This document shows positions 53,148 to 62,098 of a stretch of DNA of 64,000 bases, one piece after another (position 1 is the stretch's first letter; the number at the start of each line of letters is the position of its first letter). A program made the position numbers and the translations under genes. The notes below the pieces were generated by a model. It made no database searches. It saw nothing but the letters and a program-made list of their open reading frames with translations, and was not told where the DNA came from. Source of the DNA: G963704535 sp963704535 (GTDB lineage: Bacteria > Chloroflexota > Chloroflexia > Chloroflexales > Roseiflexaceae); contig OY969916.1 of NCBI GenBank assembly GCA_963704535.1, forward strand, positions 1,550,001 to 1,614,000. Reading direction: 5' to 3'.

Positions 53148-54995
53148 ATGTCCTTTGTAGCGCCGCTTGGCCTGCTAGCTCTGCTAACCATCCCGATCAT
53201 CCTGCTGCTGCACCTGCTGCGCGAGCGGCGGCGGCGCGTGGCCGTGCCGAGCCTGTTGCACTGGCTCAACGTGCCGCGCCGGCGCGAGGGCGAGCGTATC
53301 CGCCGGCTGCCGCTGACGCTGCTGCTGCTGCTGCACCTGCTGGTCGCCGGGCTGCTAGGGGTGGCGCTGGGGCGACCACAGCTCCCTGGCGCGCTCAACC
53401 GCAGCGCTCAACAAACGGCGATCGTGCTCGACCTTTCGACCAGCATGGCCACACGCGAGGGCACGGCGACGCGCTTCGATCAGGCTCGCGAGCGCGCCCG
53501 CGCCGCGCTGAGCGCCATGGCACCGGGCGACCGGGTGGCGCTGGTCGCCGCCGGCCGCTCGGCGCGGATCGTCGCAGCGGGCGGGGCGGATGAGCTGGCC
53601 GGCCTGCTGGCGGCGCTCGACCAACTGCGCCCCGGCGGCACCGGCACCGACCTCGCCGGCGCCCTGACCCTGGCCGAGGCCGCGCTCGACCCGCAGTACA
53701 GCCGCAGCATCCTGGTCCTCACCGATGGCGCGCTCACCCCCGCGCTCCCGCCCGACGCCGGCCAGAGCATGCCGCTCGAATGGCGGCTGGTCGGCAGCGA
53801 TCAGCCGAACCGGGCGATCGTCGCCTTTGCCGCCCGGCCCTGGGGCGCGAACCTGCAAGTCTATGCCCGCATCGCCAACTACGCCCCCGCATCGTTCGCG
53901 ACCACGCTGCGGCTCTACGGCGCGACCGGGCCGGGGCAGGCCGAGCGATTGATCGGCACGCGCGACATCTCGATCACGGCCAGGAGCGAGACCGAGCTGA
54001 CCTGGACGCTCCCCAGCGACTACGTCACGCTGCGCGCCGAGCTGAACGGCCGCGACGGGCTGCCACAGGACGACCAAGGCTTCCTGAATGTCGTCCAAAC
54101 CCGCCAGGTCAGGACCATACTCGTATCGAGTGAGCCGGATATCATGCGCCGCGCGCTCGCCGCAGTGCCGGGCATCGCGCTCCAGATCGTCGACCCGGCT
54201 GCCTACGCCGACGATCCGACTGCCGACCTGACGATCTTTGAAAACTTCCTGCCGCAGGCGTGGCCGGCCGGCGCGACACTGGCGATCGACCCGCCCGCCG
54301 GTAGCCCGCTCCTAGAAGCCGGATCGGGCCAGGCCCCCGCCGCCAGAGCCAGGGGCGTCCTGACGCAGACGGGCGCCATCCTGGAGGGACTGAGCCTTGG
54401 CGGCGTAAACTTCGGCGCCGTTCGAGCCACCGCTGTCCCCGCCTGGGCCGAGCCGCAACTGATGCTTGGCGAGTCGCCGCTGATCCTGCGCGGCCGCCTC
54501 GAAGCGCACGAGATCGCGCTCTGGAGCTTCGACCTGGCGACCAGTAACCTGCCCACGCGCCTGGCCTTCCCGATCCTGGTCGCCCGCACCGTGCGCGATC
54601 TGACACCGCCGCCCCTGCCTTCCAGCATCCAGTCCGGCGCGCCATTGAATCTCCGCCCCGACCCGCGCGCCGCCGAGGTGCGAATCAGCGGGCCGGATGG
54701 GATGCAGGCGACCGTCGCGGCGGCACCGCACCTGCTGCTCGACACGCTGACGCAACCGGGATTCTACCGCTTCGAGGAGCGCGGCGGCAGCGCGGCGGGC
54801 TTGAGCGGGATCGTGGGAGTCAACGCCGGCTCGCCGATCGAATCCGATCTACGGCCGCAGCCGGTGCCGCAGCTCGGCGGCCCGGCCCAGAGCGCCGGCG
54901 CCACGCCCGAGCGCCACATGACCGACCTGTGGCCCTGGCTCGCGCTCGGCGCGCTGACCTTTTTAATGCTGGAATGGGGATATATCCATCGGTGA
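53148..54995 (+). CDS. BatA-like VWA membrane protein
   Basis: 615 aa. BatA_N start (two membrane helices flanking an RRRRVAVPSLLHWL motif), then a VWA domain at about 85-250 with MIDAS VLDLSTSMA and VLTDGAL. A long extracellular beta-rich part follows (about 255-590), then a C-terminal helix (WPWLALGALTFLMLEWGYIH). ATG 53148 chosen since the conserved MSFVAPLGLL begins there. The stop TGA overlaps a GTG that may start the next gene. Confidence 0.88.
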   Translation: MSFVAPLGLLALLTIPIILLLHLLRERRRRVAVPSLLHWLNVPRRREGERIRRLPLTLLLLLHLLVAGLLGVALGRPQLPGALNRSAQQTAIVLDLSTSMATREGTATRFDQARERARAALSAMAPGDRVALVAAGRSARIVAAGGADELAGLLAALDQLRPGGTGTDLAGALTLAEAALDPQYSRSILVLTDGALTPALPPDAGQSMPLEWRLVGSDQPNRAIVAFAARPWGANLQVYARIANYAPASFATTLRLYGATGPGQAERLIGTRDISITARSETELTWTLPSDYVTLRAELNGRDGLPQDDQGFLNVVQTRQVRTILVSSEPDIMRRALAAVPGIALQIVDPAAYADDPTADLTIFENFLPQAWPAGATLAIDPPAGSPLLEAGSGQAPAARARGVLTQTGAILEGLSLGGVNFGAVRATAVPAWAEPQLMLGESPLILRGRLEAHEIALWSFDLATSNLPTRLAFPILVARTVRDLTPPPLPSSIQSGAPLNLRPDPRAAEVRISGPDGMQATVAAAPHLLLDTLTQPGFYRFEERGGSAAGLSGIVGVNAGSPIESDLRPQPVPQLGGPAQSAGATPERHMTDLWPWLALGALTFLMLEWGYIHR

Positions 54996-57553
54996 TACTA
55001 CGCAATCCACAATTCCTGTTCTTTCTGATCTTGCTGCCGGCGCTGCTGCTCATGTGGCGGCTGCGGCGCGGGCGCATCTCCGGCGTGGCGCTGGCGCTGC
55101 GCCTGCTGGCGGTCACACTGGTCGTCACGGCGCTGGCCGACCCGGTGCTTGGCCGACCGCTCCAGTCGCGGGGGATGCTGGTGGTGTTGGTAGACCAGTC
55201 CGACAGCCTGGGCGAGACCGGCAAGGCGGCCCTGCGCGACCAAGCGGCGGCGCTCGCGCGCGGGCAGACCGAGCAAGCCCAGCCGGTAAAGCTGATCTAT
55301 TTCGGCGCCAACACGGTCGTCGCGGCGGAGGGCGCCGCGGGCGAGCAAGCGCCGCCGATCGACCAGGTCGAGCAGGTCAGGGCCGATCACACCGACATCG
55401 CGGGGGCGTTGCGGGCGGCGCGCGGGCTGATCGGCTCGAACGGCGGGCGCGTCGTGCTGCTCTCCGACGGCGCCCAGACGCGCGGCGACGCCCTGGCCGA
55501 GGCACGCGCACTGGGCGTGCCGGTCGATACCGGCGCCTACCAGGCGCCCGAACAACCCGAGATCTGGATCGCCGGCATGGAGCTTCCCAGGACATTACGT
55601 GAGGGAGAAGAGCATACGATCACGATCCTCGTCGGCAGCACCCAGGCGGCGGAAGCGCAACTCATGCTGGTTGCCGACACCGAGCAGATTGCCGCCCAAC
55701 AGGTCGATCTTTCGCCCGGCGAGAATCGCTTCACCTACCGCAGCCGCGCCGGCCAGCCAGGCATACTCAGCCTGTACGCGACCCTGGCCGGCCAGCCGGA
55801 CACGTACGAACGCAATAACAGCGCTGCTGCCACGGCGCTGGTGGCCCCGCAGCCCAAAGTGCTGCTGGTCGAGAGCAGCGCCGGCACCGCCGCGCCCCTG
55901 CGCGCGGCGCTCCGCCCAGCCGGCGTCGCGGCCGATGTGATCGACGCCGAGTCGCTCCCCGCGCAGCTCTCGGAGCTTGAGGGGTACGAGGGCGTCGTCC
56001 TGGTCGATGTCCCGGCCGGCAACCTCACGCTGGACCAGATGGCCGCGCTGCGCGAGTTTGTACGCAGCGAGGGCCGCGGCCTAGTCGTCACCGGCGGCCG
56101 CTCCAGCTTCACCCTGGGCGGCTACAAAGATACGCCGCTGGAGGAAGCGCTGCCGGTGACAATGACCCCGCGCCCGCGGCCCGAGCGCGCGGCCGTGACA
56201 ATGCTGCTGATTATCGATCAGTCGGCCAGCATGGGACCCGAGGTGCCGACCGGCAAGTTCGCGATGGCGAAAGAGTCGGCTATCCTGGCCACCGAGGCGC
56301 TGCGCGAGGAGGACCGCATCGGCGTACTGGCCTTCGACACTGGGCAGCAGTGGGCGGTCGAGTTCCAGACGCTGGGCACCGGCCTGAGCCTGGCCGAGAT
56401 CCAGGAGCGGATCGCCAGAATCCCGCTCGGCGGCGGGACCGACATCTACGGCGCGCTCAACATCGGGCTGACCGAGCTATCCAGCCAGCCGGGCGATGTG
56501 CGCCACGCCGTGCTGCTCACCGATGGCCGCTCCTTCTCGACCACCCGCGACCCCTACCGCTCGCTGGTCGAGCAGGCCCGCGCGCTCAATATCACCCTCT
56601 CGGCGATCGCGATCGGCGAAGACTCCGACACCGATCTGCTGCGCGACCTGGCCCAGTGGGGCGCCGGCCGCTACTACTTCGCCGCCGACCCGGAAGACAT
56701 CCCGCGCCTGACGCTGCAAGAAAGCGAGATCGCCCGCACCGAGCCGCAGGTCGAGGGCGACTTCCGCGCCGACCTGGTGGCCCCGCACCCGCTGCTGCGC
56801 GACTTCACGCCGAACCAGATCCCCAGGCTGGCCGGCTACGTCGCGACCACCGTCAAGCCGGAGGCCGAGCTAGTGCTGCGCTCGCCGGAGGAGGACCCGG
56901 TGCTGGCGGTCTGGCAGTACGGCCTGGGCCGCGCCGTCGCCTGGACGCCCAGCGTGGAGACGCCCTGGGCCGAGGCGTGGTCGAACTGGCCCGAGTACGG
57001 CAAGTTCTGGGCGCAGCTGATCCGCTACACGCTACCGGAACCCGACAGCGGCCCGCTCCAGGTCCACATTACCCCCCACGACGACGTCGTGACCATCAGC
57101 GCCGACTCGTTCGCGCCGAGCGGCGAGCCGCTGGACCTGGCCGATACCGAGGCGACGGTGACGCTACCAGATGGCAACACCCAGCGCGTGCCACTGCGGC
57201 AGACCGCGCCGGGCCACTACGCAGCCGACGTGACGCTGCCCACCGATGGCCCCTACGCCGTCGACGTGCGCCAGCGTAAGGGCACCCAGGTGCGCACCGC
57301 CGGCACAGGCTACGTCCAGCCCTACCCCGCCGAGTACCTGCCCACGCGGGATGGCGCGGCGCTGCTGGCGCAGATTAGCGCCGCGACCGGCGGCACGCTG
57401 CTGAGCGGGCCGGCCGGGCCGGTGGGTCCAGGCGATGCGCCGGCCGGCGACGAGCACAGCCTGTGGCCGTGGCTGCTGCTGATAGCGGCGCTGCTCTGGC
57501 CGGCCGAGATCGCGGTGCGGCGGGGCTGGCTGATGCTGCTGGGCCGCCGATGA
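54974..57553 (+). CDS. VWA/glutamine-amidotransferase-like membrane protein
   Basis: 859 aa. Two N-terminal helices (LFFLILLPALLLMW, ALRLLAVTLVVTALADPVLG), a first VWA-like domain (about 60-195, VVLVDQSDSLG), a class I GATase-like segment (about 295-385, VLLVESS, LVVTGGRSSFTLGGY, without the catalytic Cys) and a second VWA with MIDAS IIDQSASMG (about 405-575). One helix lies near the C-terminus. Start uncertain: ATG 54974, or GTG 54992 that overlaps the previous stop (GTGA). The stop overlaps the next ATG at 57550, so translation is coupled. Confidence 0.86.
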   Translation: MGIYPSVILRNPQFLFFLILLPALLLMWRLRRGRISGVALALRLLAVTLVVTALADPVLGRPLQSRGMLVVLVDQSDSLGETGKAALRDQAAALARGQTEQAQPVKLIYFGANTVVAAEGAAGEQAPPIDQVEQVRADHTDIAGALRAARGLIGSNGGRVVLLSDGAQTRGDALAEARALGVPVDTGAYQAPEQPEIWIAGMELPRTLREGEEHTITILVGSTQAAEAQLMLVADTEQIAAQQVDLSPGENRFTYRSRAGQPGILSLYATLAGQPDTYERNNSAAATALVAPQPKVLLVESSAGTAAPLRAALRPAGVAADVIDAESLPAQLSELEGYEGVVLVDVPAGNLTLDQMAALREFVRSEGRGLVVTGGRSSFTLGGYKDTPLEEALPVTMTPRPRPERAAVTMLLIIDQSASMGPEVPTGKFAMAKESAILATEALREEDRIGVLAFDTGQQWAVEFQTLGTGLSLAEIQERIARIPLGGGTDIYGALNIGLTELSSQPGDVRHAVLLTDGRSFSTTRDPYRSLVEQARALNITLSAIAIGEDSDTDLLRDLAQWGAGRYYFAADPEDIPRLTLQESEIARTEPQVEGDFRADLVAPHPLLRDFTPNQIPRLAGYVATTVKPEAELVLRSPEEDPVLAVWQYGLGRAVAWTPSVETPWAEAWSNWPEYGKFWAQLIRYTLPEPDSGPLQVHITPHDDVVTISADSFAPSGEPLDLADTEATVTLPDGNTQRVPLRQTAPGHYAADVTLPTDGPYAVDVRQRKGTQVRTAGTGYVQPYPAEYLPTRDGAALLAQISAATGGTLLSGPAGPVGPGDAPAGDEHSLWPWLLLIAALLWPAEIAVRRGWLMLLGRR

Positions 57554-58204
57554 CCGCGCCGATCGACTGGGCCGGCATGGGAGCAGCGCTTCGTCCGGTT
57601 CCTCACTGGTCAGAGCGCCGACCCGGCCCATGGCCTGGCCCACATCCGGCGGGTCGTCGGCAACGCGCGGGCGCTGGCGGCCACCGAGGGGGCGCAGTTG
57701 GAGATCGTGCTTCCCGCCGCCTGGCTGCACGATTGTGTGACCGTCCCCAAGGACTCCCCGCTGCGGGCACAGGCATCCACACTTGCGGCTGCCGGCGCCA
57801 ACGACTTCCTTCAAGAACATGGCTACCCCCGCGCCTACCTCCCAGCGATCCGGCACGCCATCGAAGCCCACAGCTTCTCGGCCGGCATCACGCCGCGCAC
57901 GCTCGAAGCCATGGTCGTGCAGGACGCCGACCGGCTCGACGCGCTTGGAGCGGTCGGCATCGCTCGCTGCCTGATGCTTGGTGGAGCGTTGGGCAAACCA
58001 CTCTACGACCCTGATGCACCATTCCCACAGCAGCGGCCCCCAGACGACACCAGGAATGTGATCGACCATTTTTATGTCAAACTTCTGAAACTTGCCGATA
58101 CCATGCATACGCGAGCCGGCAAGGCCGAGGCAGCCCAACGGACGATATTCATGCGCGAGTTTTTACGGCAGCTTGGTCACGAAATTGGAGATAGTCATAT
58201 CTAA
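57550..58204 (+). pseudogene. HD-domain phosphohydrolase, frameshift near N-terminus
   Basis: ATG 57550 overlaps the previous stop (ATGA) and encodes MTAPIDWAG. One extra base near 57577 (ggcatggg) throws the frame; removing it gives WEQRFVRFLTGQSADPAHGL, then AHIRRVVGNARALA, and WLHDCV, i.e. the complete HD metal site (H...HD...D in VVQDADRLDALGAVG). The remaining frame runs to 58204. The closest names are YedJ/uncharacterised HD hydrolases of about 215 aa. As read, translation could only begin at TTG 57698 and would lose the first metal ligand. Error or mutation not distinguishable. Confidence 0.8.
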
Positions 58205-58209
58205 AGAGC

Positions 58210-58238
58210 TTGCAAAGAGAAGCAATTTGCGTTAATAT
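58210..58238 (+). promoter_or_regulatory. Sigma-70-type promoter
   Basis: TTGCAA (58210-58215), 17-base spacer, TAATAT (58233-58238), 43 bases before ATG 58282. Confidence 0.65.
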
Positions 58239-58281
58239 AGGCGTCCGGTAGCCGCTCATTAATCATAGAGGGAGCAAAGCG

Positions 58282-58665
58282 ATGCCAACGGTACGCAAGT
58301 TGTCGCAAGATGAGGTACGGTCGATCCAAAATCGAGGCAAAGGCCAGCGGAAGCTGGTAGAAGAACTGTACGATACGATCTTGGATGAATATGCAGTGGG
58401 TGATTACGGTGAAGCGGATCTCGAACCGGGCGACAACCGGCTAACCGTACGCAATCGTCTGAAGGCGGCAGCGCTGCGCCGTGGTTTGTCGCTTGACTTC
58501 AAGCGTATCAAGGGCAATCTGCTGCGCTTCAGGGTCATATCAGCCGATGCCCAGCCAGCAGGGTCGGCTGCCGCAGATTCAACGCGGGCAGCCGGGCAAA
58601 GCAAGGGGCGTCGAAAGAAAAAGCGCGTAATATCTGCAAACCGCGCTTTTTCCCCGGAAATGTAA
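58282..58665 (+). CDS. Small conserved basic protein
   Basis: 127 aa, function unknown. Residues 1-85 form a folded, charged domain (LSQDEVRSIQNRGKGQRKLV, then GDNRLTVRNRLKAAALRRGL), and the C-terminus is Lys/Arg-rich (SKGRRKKKR). Suggests nucleic-acid binding. Own promoter and AGGGAG ribosome site. A terminator hairpin overlaps its last 16 codons, so the true C-terminus might be shorter if a base was miscalled. Confidence 0.78.
   Translation: MPTVRKLSQDEVRSIQNRGKGQRKLVEELYDTILDEYAVGDYGEADLEPGDNRLTVRNRLKAAALRRGLSLDFKRIKGNLLRFRVISADAQPAGSAAADSTRAAGQSKGRRKKKRVISANRAFSPEM
58618..58651 (+). terminator. Rho-independent terminator overlapping the CDS 3' end
   Basis: AAAAAGCGCG (58618-58627) pairs with CGCGCTTTTT (58642-58651), 14-base loop, ends in a T-run. 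It lies before the annotated stop at 58665, inside coding sequence. Confidence 0.7.
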
Positions 58666-58670
58666 CTGAT

Positions 58671-58713
58671 GGCCCAATCGTGCAGCTAGCCGCAGCGCGT
58701 CGGCGATTGGGCC
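58671..58713. terminator. Inverted repeat between convergent genes
   Basis: GGCCCAATCG (58671-58680) and CGATTGGGCC (58704-58713) with a 23-base loop; overlaps the end of the PLD gene. Weak as an intrinsic terminator (no T-run). Confidence 0.4.
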
Positions 58714-59873
58714 TGTGCGTAGAGCCGCTCGAACTCTTCGAGATACGCGCGCGCCAATGCAGGATCTTCGATAATCACCAGGTTTTCGTCGTTGTCGCGC
58801 TCGGCGCTGGCGGTGAAGTTATATGAGCCTGTGATCACAATGCGATCGTCGATCACGATCACTTTGTGGTGCAAGATATAACAATTCCCATCCTCCAGCA
58901 CGTCAACTCCTCCGTCACTGAGGGTCTGAAACTCCGCACCGGTCCCGCTGGCGTTCTGCCGCTCAAAGACCCCTTGCACCGTCAGCCCGGCCTCGGTTTT
59001 CGCGATCATCGCCTGCGCGATTGGGTCGGAGGTGAAGGAGAAGGTCATAAAGCGGATGCTGGTCGTGGCCTGCTCCAGCCGCTGCAAGACGTATTGCGCC
59101 GGGCGGTCTTCGGGAGAAAAATAGACCTCGACCGGCACCCCGCCAACCTGGAGCTGCGGGTGCGGCGTCCCAGTGCTCTTGCGGGTGCCGAACGTGCCGT
59201 CAAACATCTGATCGAACTCGCGCGTGTAGTTGGCGGCCATCTCGCTGCTGGCGAAGCGCAGGAAGTTATTGTTGTTCCGAAATGTGTCATTGGTGGTGAT
59301 GTTCCACGAGCCGGTCCAGGCCACCGCGCCGTCCACGACGACGAACTTATTGTGCATGAACGGCTCGCGGTCGTCGAACTTCACCGGGATATCCGCGTCC
59401 TGCAAGCGCCCGGTCTGCTCGGCCACCTCCGGCGTCTCCAGGTTCTCGCTGTCCACAATCAGCCGCACGGCCACGCCACGCTCCTTGGCCCGCAGCAGCG
59501 TGTCGACAAACTCGACCACATCCAGGTCGAACACCGCGACATCGACGCTGGTGTGGGCCGCGTCTATGTCGGCCACGACCGCTTGCAGCAGCGGCAATTC
59601 GCCGCGCTGTGCCGGCCGATCAGGGTAGACCAGCGCGGTAGTGGTGAAAAAAACCTGGATCTCACCTGAACCGGTCGCAGCGCCCGGCTCGGAGGGCTGG
59701 CCGCCCGGCTCGGGGGATTGCGGCCCAACTTGGATCTCCGGCGCCTCGACATCCTCCAGGATGCTACCAAGCGTTCCCGACTGGTACAGGTAGATCAGCG
59801 CCAGCGCCAGCAACGCGATCAGGATCGTGCCCGACGACCGCCCGCCGCTGCGGGCTTTTCTTCGTTTTGACAT
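58686..59873 (-). CDS. Phospholipase D-like phosphodiesterase, membrane-anchored
   Basis: 395 aa. Basic N-terminus and one membrane helix (ILIALLALALIYLYQSG), an acidic/Pro-rich linker to about residue 70, then two PLDc domains with complete HKD motifs: MHNKFVVVDG...GSWN and LHHKVIVIDD...GSYN. Extracytoplasmic phosphodiesterase or nuclease (Nuc/PLD-like family). Substrate unknown. ATG 59873 overlaps the upstream gene's stop (ATGA), so the two are a coupled pair. Confidence 0.9.
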   Translation of the reverse strand: MSKRRKARSGGRSSGTILIALLALALIYLYQSGTLGSILEDVEAPEIQVGPQSPEPGGQPSEPGAATGSGEIQVFFTTTALVYPDRPAQRGELPLLQAVVADIDAAHTSVDVAVFDLDVVEFVDTLLRAKERGVAVRLIVDSENLETPEVAEQTGRLQDADIPVKFDDREPFMHNKFVVVDGAVAWTGSWNITTNDTFRNNNNFLRFASSEMAANYTREFDQMFDGTFGTRKSTGTPHPQLQVGGVPVEVYFSPEDRPAQYVLQRLEQATTSIRFMTFSFTSDPIAQAMIAKTEAGLTVQGVFERQNASGTGAEFQTLSDGGVDVLEDGNCYILHHKVIVIDDRIVITGSYNFTASAERDNDENLVIIEDPALARAYLEEFERLYAQAQSPTRCG

Positions 59874-60526
59874 CAGCGTTCCCCTCGTAATCTCCGTAGC
59901 AGTTTAGCGAATCGACCGCGGCGCCGGCGCTGCCAAACGTGGCCGCGAGCCGGCGCAGCCTCGGCAGGCGGGCTGGGCGCGGCCGGGACCGACGCGGTCT
60001 CTGCCACTACCGGCGCGGCCTCAACTGCTGGCGCGGCCTCAACAGGTGGGCTGGGCGCGGCCGGGACCGACGCAGCAGGAGCCGCTGCTGGCGCGGCCTC
60101 CGCAGGCGGGGTGGACGTGGCTGGGGCCGATACGGCAGAAGCCGCTGTCGGTGCGGCCTCAACTGCTGGCGCGGCCTCAACAGGTGAAGTGGGCGCGGTC
60201 GGGGCCGATACGGCAGAAGCCGCTGTCGGTGCGGCCTGGGTCGCAGTCGCGCCCTGAGCCTGCGCGAACTTGGCCTGCGCCTGCGCGACCACGCGCTGCG
60301 GGTCCTGCTCGCCCGACCGGGCCGCAGCACGAGCCGCCGCACGAATAGCCTTCACATCGGCCTCGACGACCTCGTCGGAGCGGGCTGAATCGGCGGCGGC
60401 CTCCCGAACCCGCTCCGACGCCCACGCGACCAGCGCCGTGGCCGCCGCATCCTCAAGGTCGCCGCGCAGCCGCTCGTCCTCCTGAATTCGCTCGATCATA
60501 CGCTGTTGGCGGTCGTTGTCGGTCAT
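59873..60526 (-). CDS. Ala/Pro-rich protein with charged helical head
   Basis: 217 aa. Residues 1-90: charged helices (RMIERIQEDERLRGDLEDAA, then DEVVEADVKAIRAAARAAAR). Residues 90-190: Ala/Pro/Val repeats (units like APTAASAVSAP, PPVEAAPAVEAAP). The C-terminus is very basic (WQRRRRGRFAKLLRRLRGER). Not recognised; resembles linker/anchor proteins. Coupled to the PLD gene. AGAGGA upstream of ATG 60526. Confidence 0.78.
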   Translation of the reverse strand: MTDNDRQQRMIERIQEDERLRGDLEDAAATALVAWASERVREAAADSARSDEVVEADVKAIRAAARAAARSGEQDPQRVVAQAQAKFAQAQGATATQAAPTAASAVSAPTAPTSPVEAAPAVEAAPTAASAVSAPATSTPPAEAAPAAAPAASVPAAPSPPVEAAPAVEAAPVVAETASVPAAPSPPAEAAPARGHVWQRRRRGRFAKLLRRLRGER

Positions 60527-60539
60527 GCTATTCCTCTGT

Positions 60540-60640
60540 GGTAGACAAGGTTTCGGGTGGCGCCATTCGACTTTACAGTGTGAGTGAGGGAGACTGAGGG
60601 GGCTGCCCCCTCAAACCCCCTTTTCCAGAAACGCTCGGCG
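60540..60640. repeat. gagggg-core palindrome, long form (inverted)
   Basis: caaggtttcgggtggcgcca, ttcgactttacagtgt, then gggagactgagggggctgcc / ccctcaaacccccttttcca: inverted copy of the 15498-15592 unit. Confidence 0.7.
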
Positions 60641-60664
60641 ATCGCGAGCCTATTGTACCGCAAA

Positions 60665-61963
60665 TCAAGCAGCGATCAGTTCCTGGTAGATCGCCTCCAG
60701 GCCCGGCACGATCGTGGACCAGTCGTAACGCTCCTGGACAAGCGCGCGCCCAGCCGCGCCCAGCCGCCGGCCCAGCGCCGGATCGGCCAGCAGGCGCAGC
60801 ACCGCCTCGGCGAACGCGGCCGGGTCGTCGGCCAGCAGGCAGTGCTGGCCGCCGCGCAGCCCAGCGACGCCCTCGGCGCCCATCCCAGTGCTGACGACCG
60901 GCGCCTCTAAGGCCAGCGCCTCAAGCAGCTTCAGCCGCACGCCGCCGCCGATCCGCATTGGGACGACATAGACCGCCGCGCCGGCGATATACGGTCGCGT
61001 ATCCGGCACCTCGCCCACGATCGTCACCGCTCCGCCCCGCGCGAGCTGCCGCAACGCCGGGGCCGGCCGCTTGCCGACGACAATCAGATGCGCGTCCGGG
61101 CGGCGGGCCTGAACGCGCGGCAGCACCTCGTGGGCAAACCAGGTCAGCGCGTCGACGTTCGGCCGGAAGTCGAGCGTGCCGCTGAACACGAGCGGCGCCC
61201 CACGGAACGAACATGGGCCGGCCCGCTCCTCCGCCAGCGCCGCCCTGCTGAAATGCGCGGTCTCGACGCCATTGGGGACGACGCCGATCGGCTGTGCCGG
61301 GGCCAGGCCGAGCAGCGTGCGCCGATCATCCTCGGAGACCGCCACCACGGCATCGCAGCCGCGCATCACCCGGCGCTCATAGCGCGCCAGCTTGAGCCAC
61401 TGTGCCAGCGAGTAGGCCGCAGCGTGCCAGCGCCGCAGCCGCCGGGCATCGGCCAGAAACGCCCGCCGCTGGAGCACATATTCGGCGTTGAACTGATCCA
61501 GAATGTGTTGAGTCCGTTGTCCGCCGCCCAGAGGGCACCCGGTCGTCCGTTGCGGTAAGTCCCTTGCAACGGGCCACGGGCCACGGACAACTGACATTCG
61601 CAGATAATTGGCCATCTCGATGCTCTCGGCCTGGATGACGTCAAACAACTCAACCGCAAGTAGCGACTGAAGCGCGTCGGCGTAGGCTGGGGCGGCGTTG
61701 CGCAGGGCCATATCGGGCAAGGGCGAGGCCAGCGTCGTCCACGCCCGGCGCAGCGGGCTGCGCGGCAGCGGGCCGCGCACCGTCAGCACGCGGCAGATCG
61801 CGCGGAGCGGCGCCAGACCCTGCTCGGCCGCCGCATCGGGCGCGAAGGTCAGGCATGTCACCTCGTGGCGCGCGGCCAGGCCGCGAATAATCTGGTAGAT
61901 CCGCATAGCACCGCCGCCGTGGGGCGGGCAGGGCGGGTAGGGCGAGAGGATTAGGATTCGCAT
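60665..61963 (-). CDS. GT4 family glycosyltransferase
   Basis: 432 aa, two-domain GT-B enzyme. N-terminal acceptor part (ILILSPYPPCPPHGGGAMRI, ESIEMANYLR). Donor part: VVAVSEDDRR, GVVPNGVETAHF, LVFSGTLDFRPNVDAL and the nucleotide-sugar motif RIGGGVRLKLLEALALEAPVV. PEP-CTERM/sugar transferase TuaC/GtaB-type of GT4. Residues about 121-154 (VRGPWPVARDLPQRTTGCPL and on) are an in-frame repeat insert not expected in the family. ATG 61963 starts the conserved strand; longer starts run into a repeat. Confidence 0.9.
   Translation of the reverse strand: MRILILSPYPPCPPHGGGAMRIYQIIRGLAARHEVTCLTFAPDAAAEQGLAPLRAICRVLTVRGPLPRSPLRRAWTTLASPLPDMALRNAAPAYADALQSLLAVELFDVIQAESIEMANYLRMSVVRGPWPVARDLPQRTTGCPLGGGQRTQHILDQFNAEYVLQRRAFLADARRLRRWHAAAYSLAQWLKLARYERRVMRGCDAVVAVSEDDRRTLLGLAPAQPIGVVPNGVETAHFSRAALAEERAGPCSFRGAPLVFSGTLDFRPNVDALTWFAHEVLPRVQARRPDAHLIVVGKRPAPALRQLARGGAVTIVGEVPDTRPYIAGAAVYVVPMRIGGGVRLKLLEALALEAPVVSTGMGAEGVAGLRGGQHCLLADDPAAFAEAVLRLLADPALGRRLGAAGRALVQERYDWSTIVPGLEAIYQELIAA
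61497..61600. repeat. Inverted heptad repeat inside GT4 gene
   Basis: Arms ttgagtccgttgtccgccgc and gcaacgggccacgggccacg with ggacaac/gggccac heptads, inverted about the centre near 61548. Same design as the intergenic repeats but in coding sequence. Confidence 0.8.
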
Positions 61964-61967
61964 AGGG

Positions 61968-62057
61968 TGCTGAAAAAAGGGGGTTTGAGGGGGCAGCCCC
62001 CTCAGTCTCCCCACTCACATTGTAAAGGAGAGCAGCGCTCCACGAAACTCTGTCTAA
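61968..62057. repeat. gagggg-core palindrome, long form
   Basis: gaaaaaagggggtttgaggg / ggcagccccctcagtctccc, followed by the acattgtaaaggagag flank and gaaactctgtctaa. At the 5' side of the GT4 gene. Confidence 0.75.
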
Positions 62058-62098
62058 CTACATTCTACATTCTCAATTTTCAATTCTCAATTCAAGAC
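62058..62098. repeat. Heptad repeat, TTGAGAA type
   Basis: acattctacattctcaattt, tcaattctcaattcaa: the same heptamers as the insert at 2643-2746. The right end encodes the last residues of DgkA. Confidence 0.8.
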
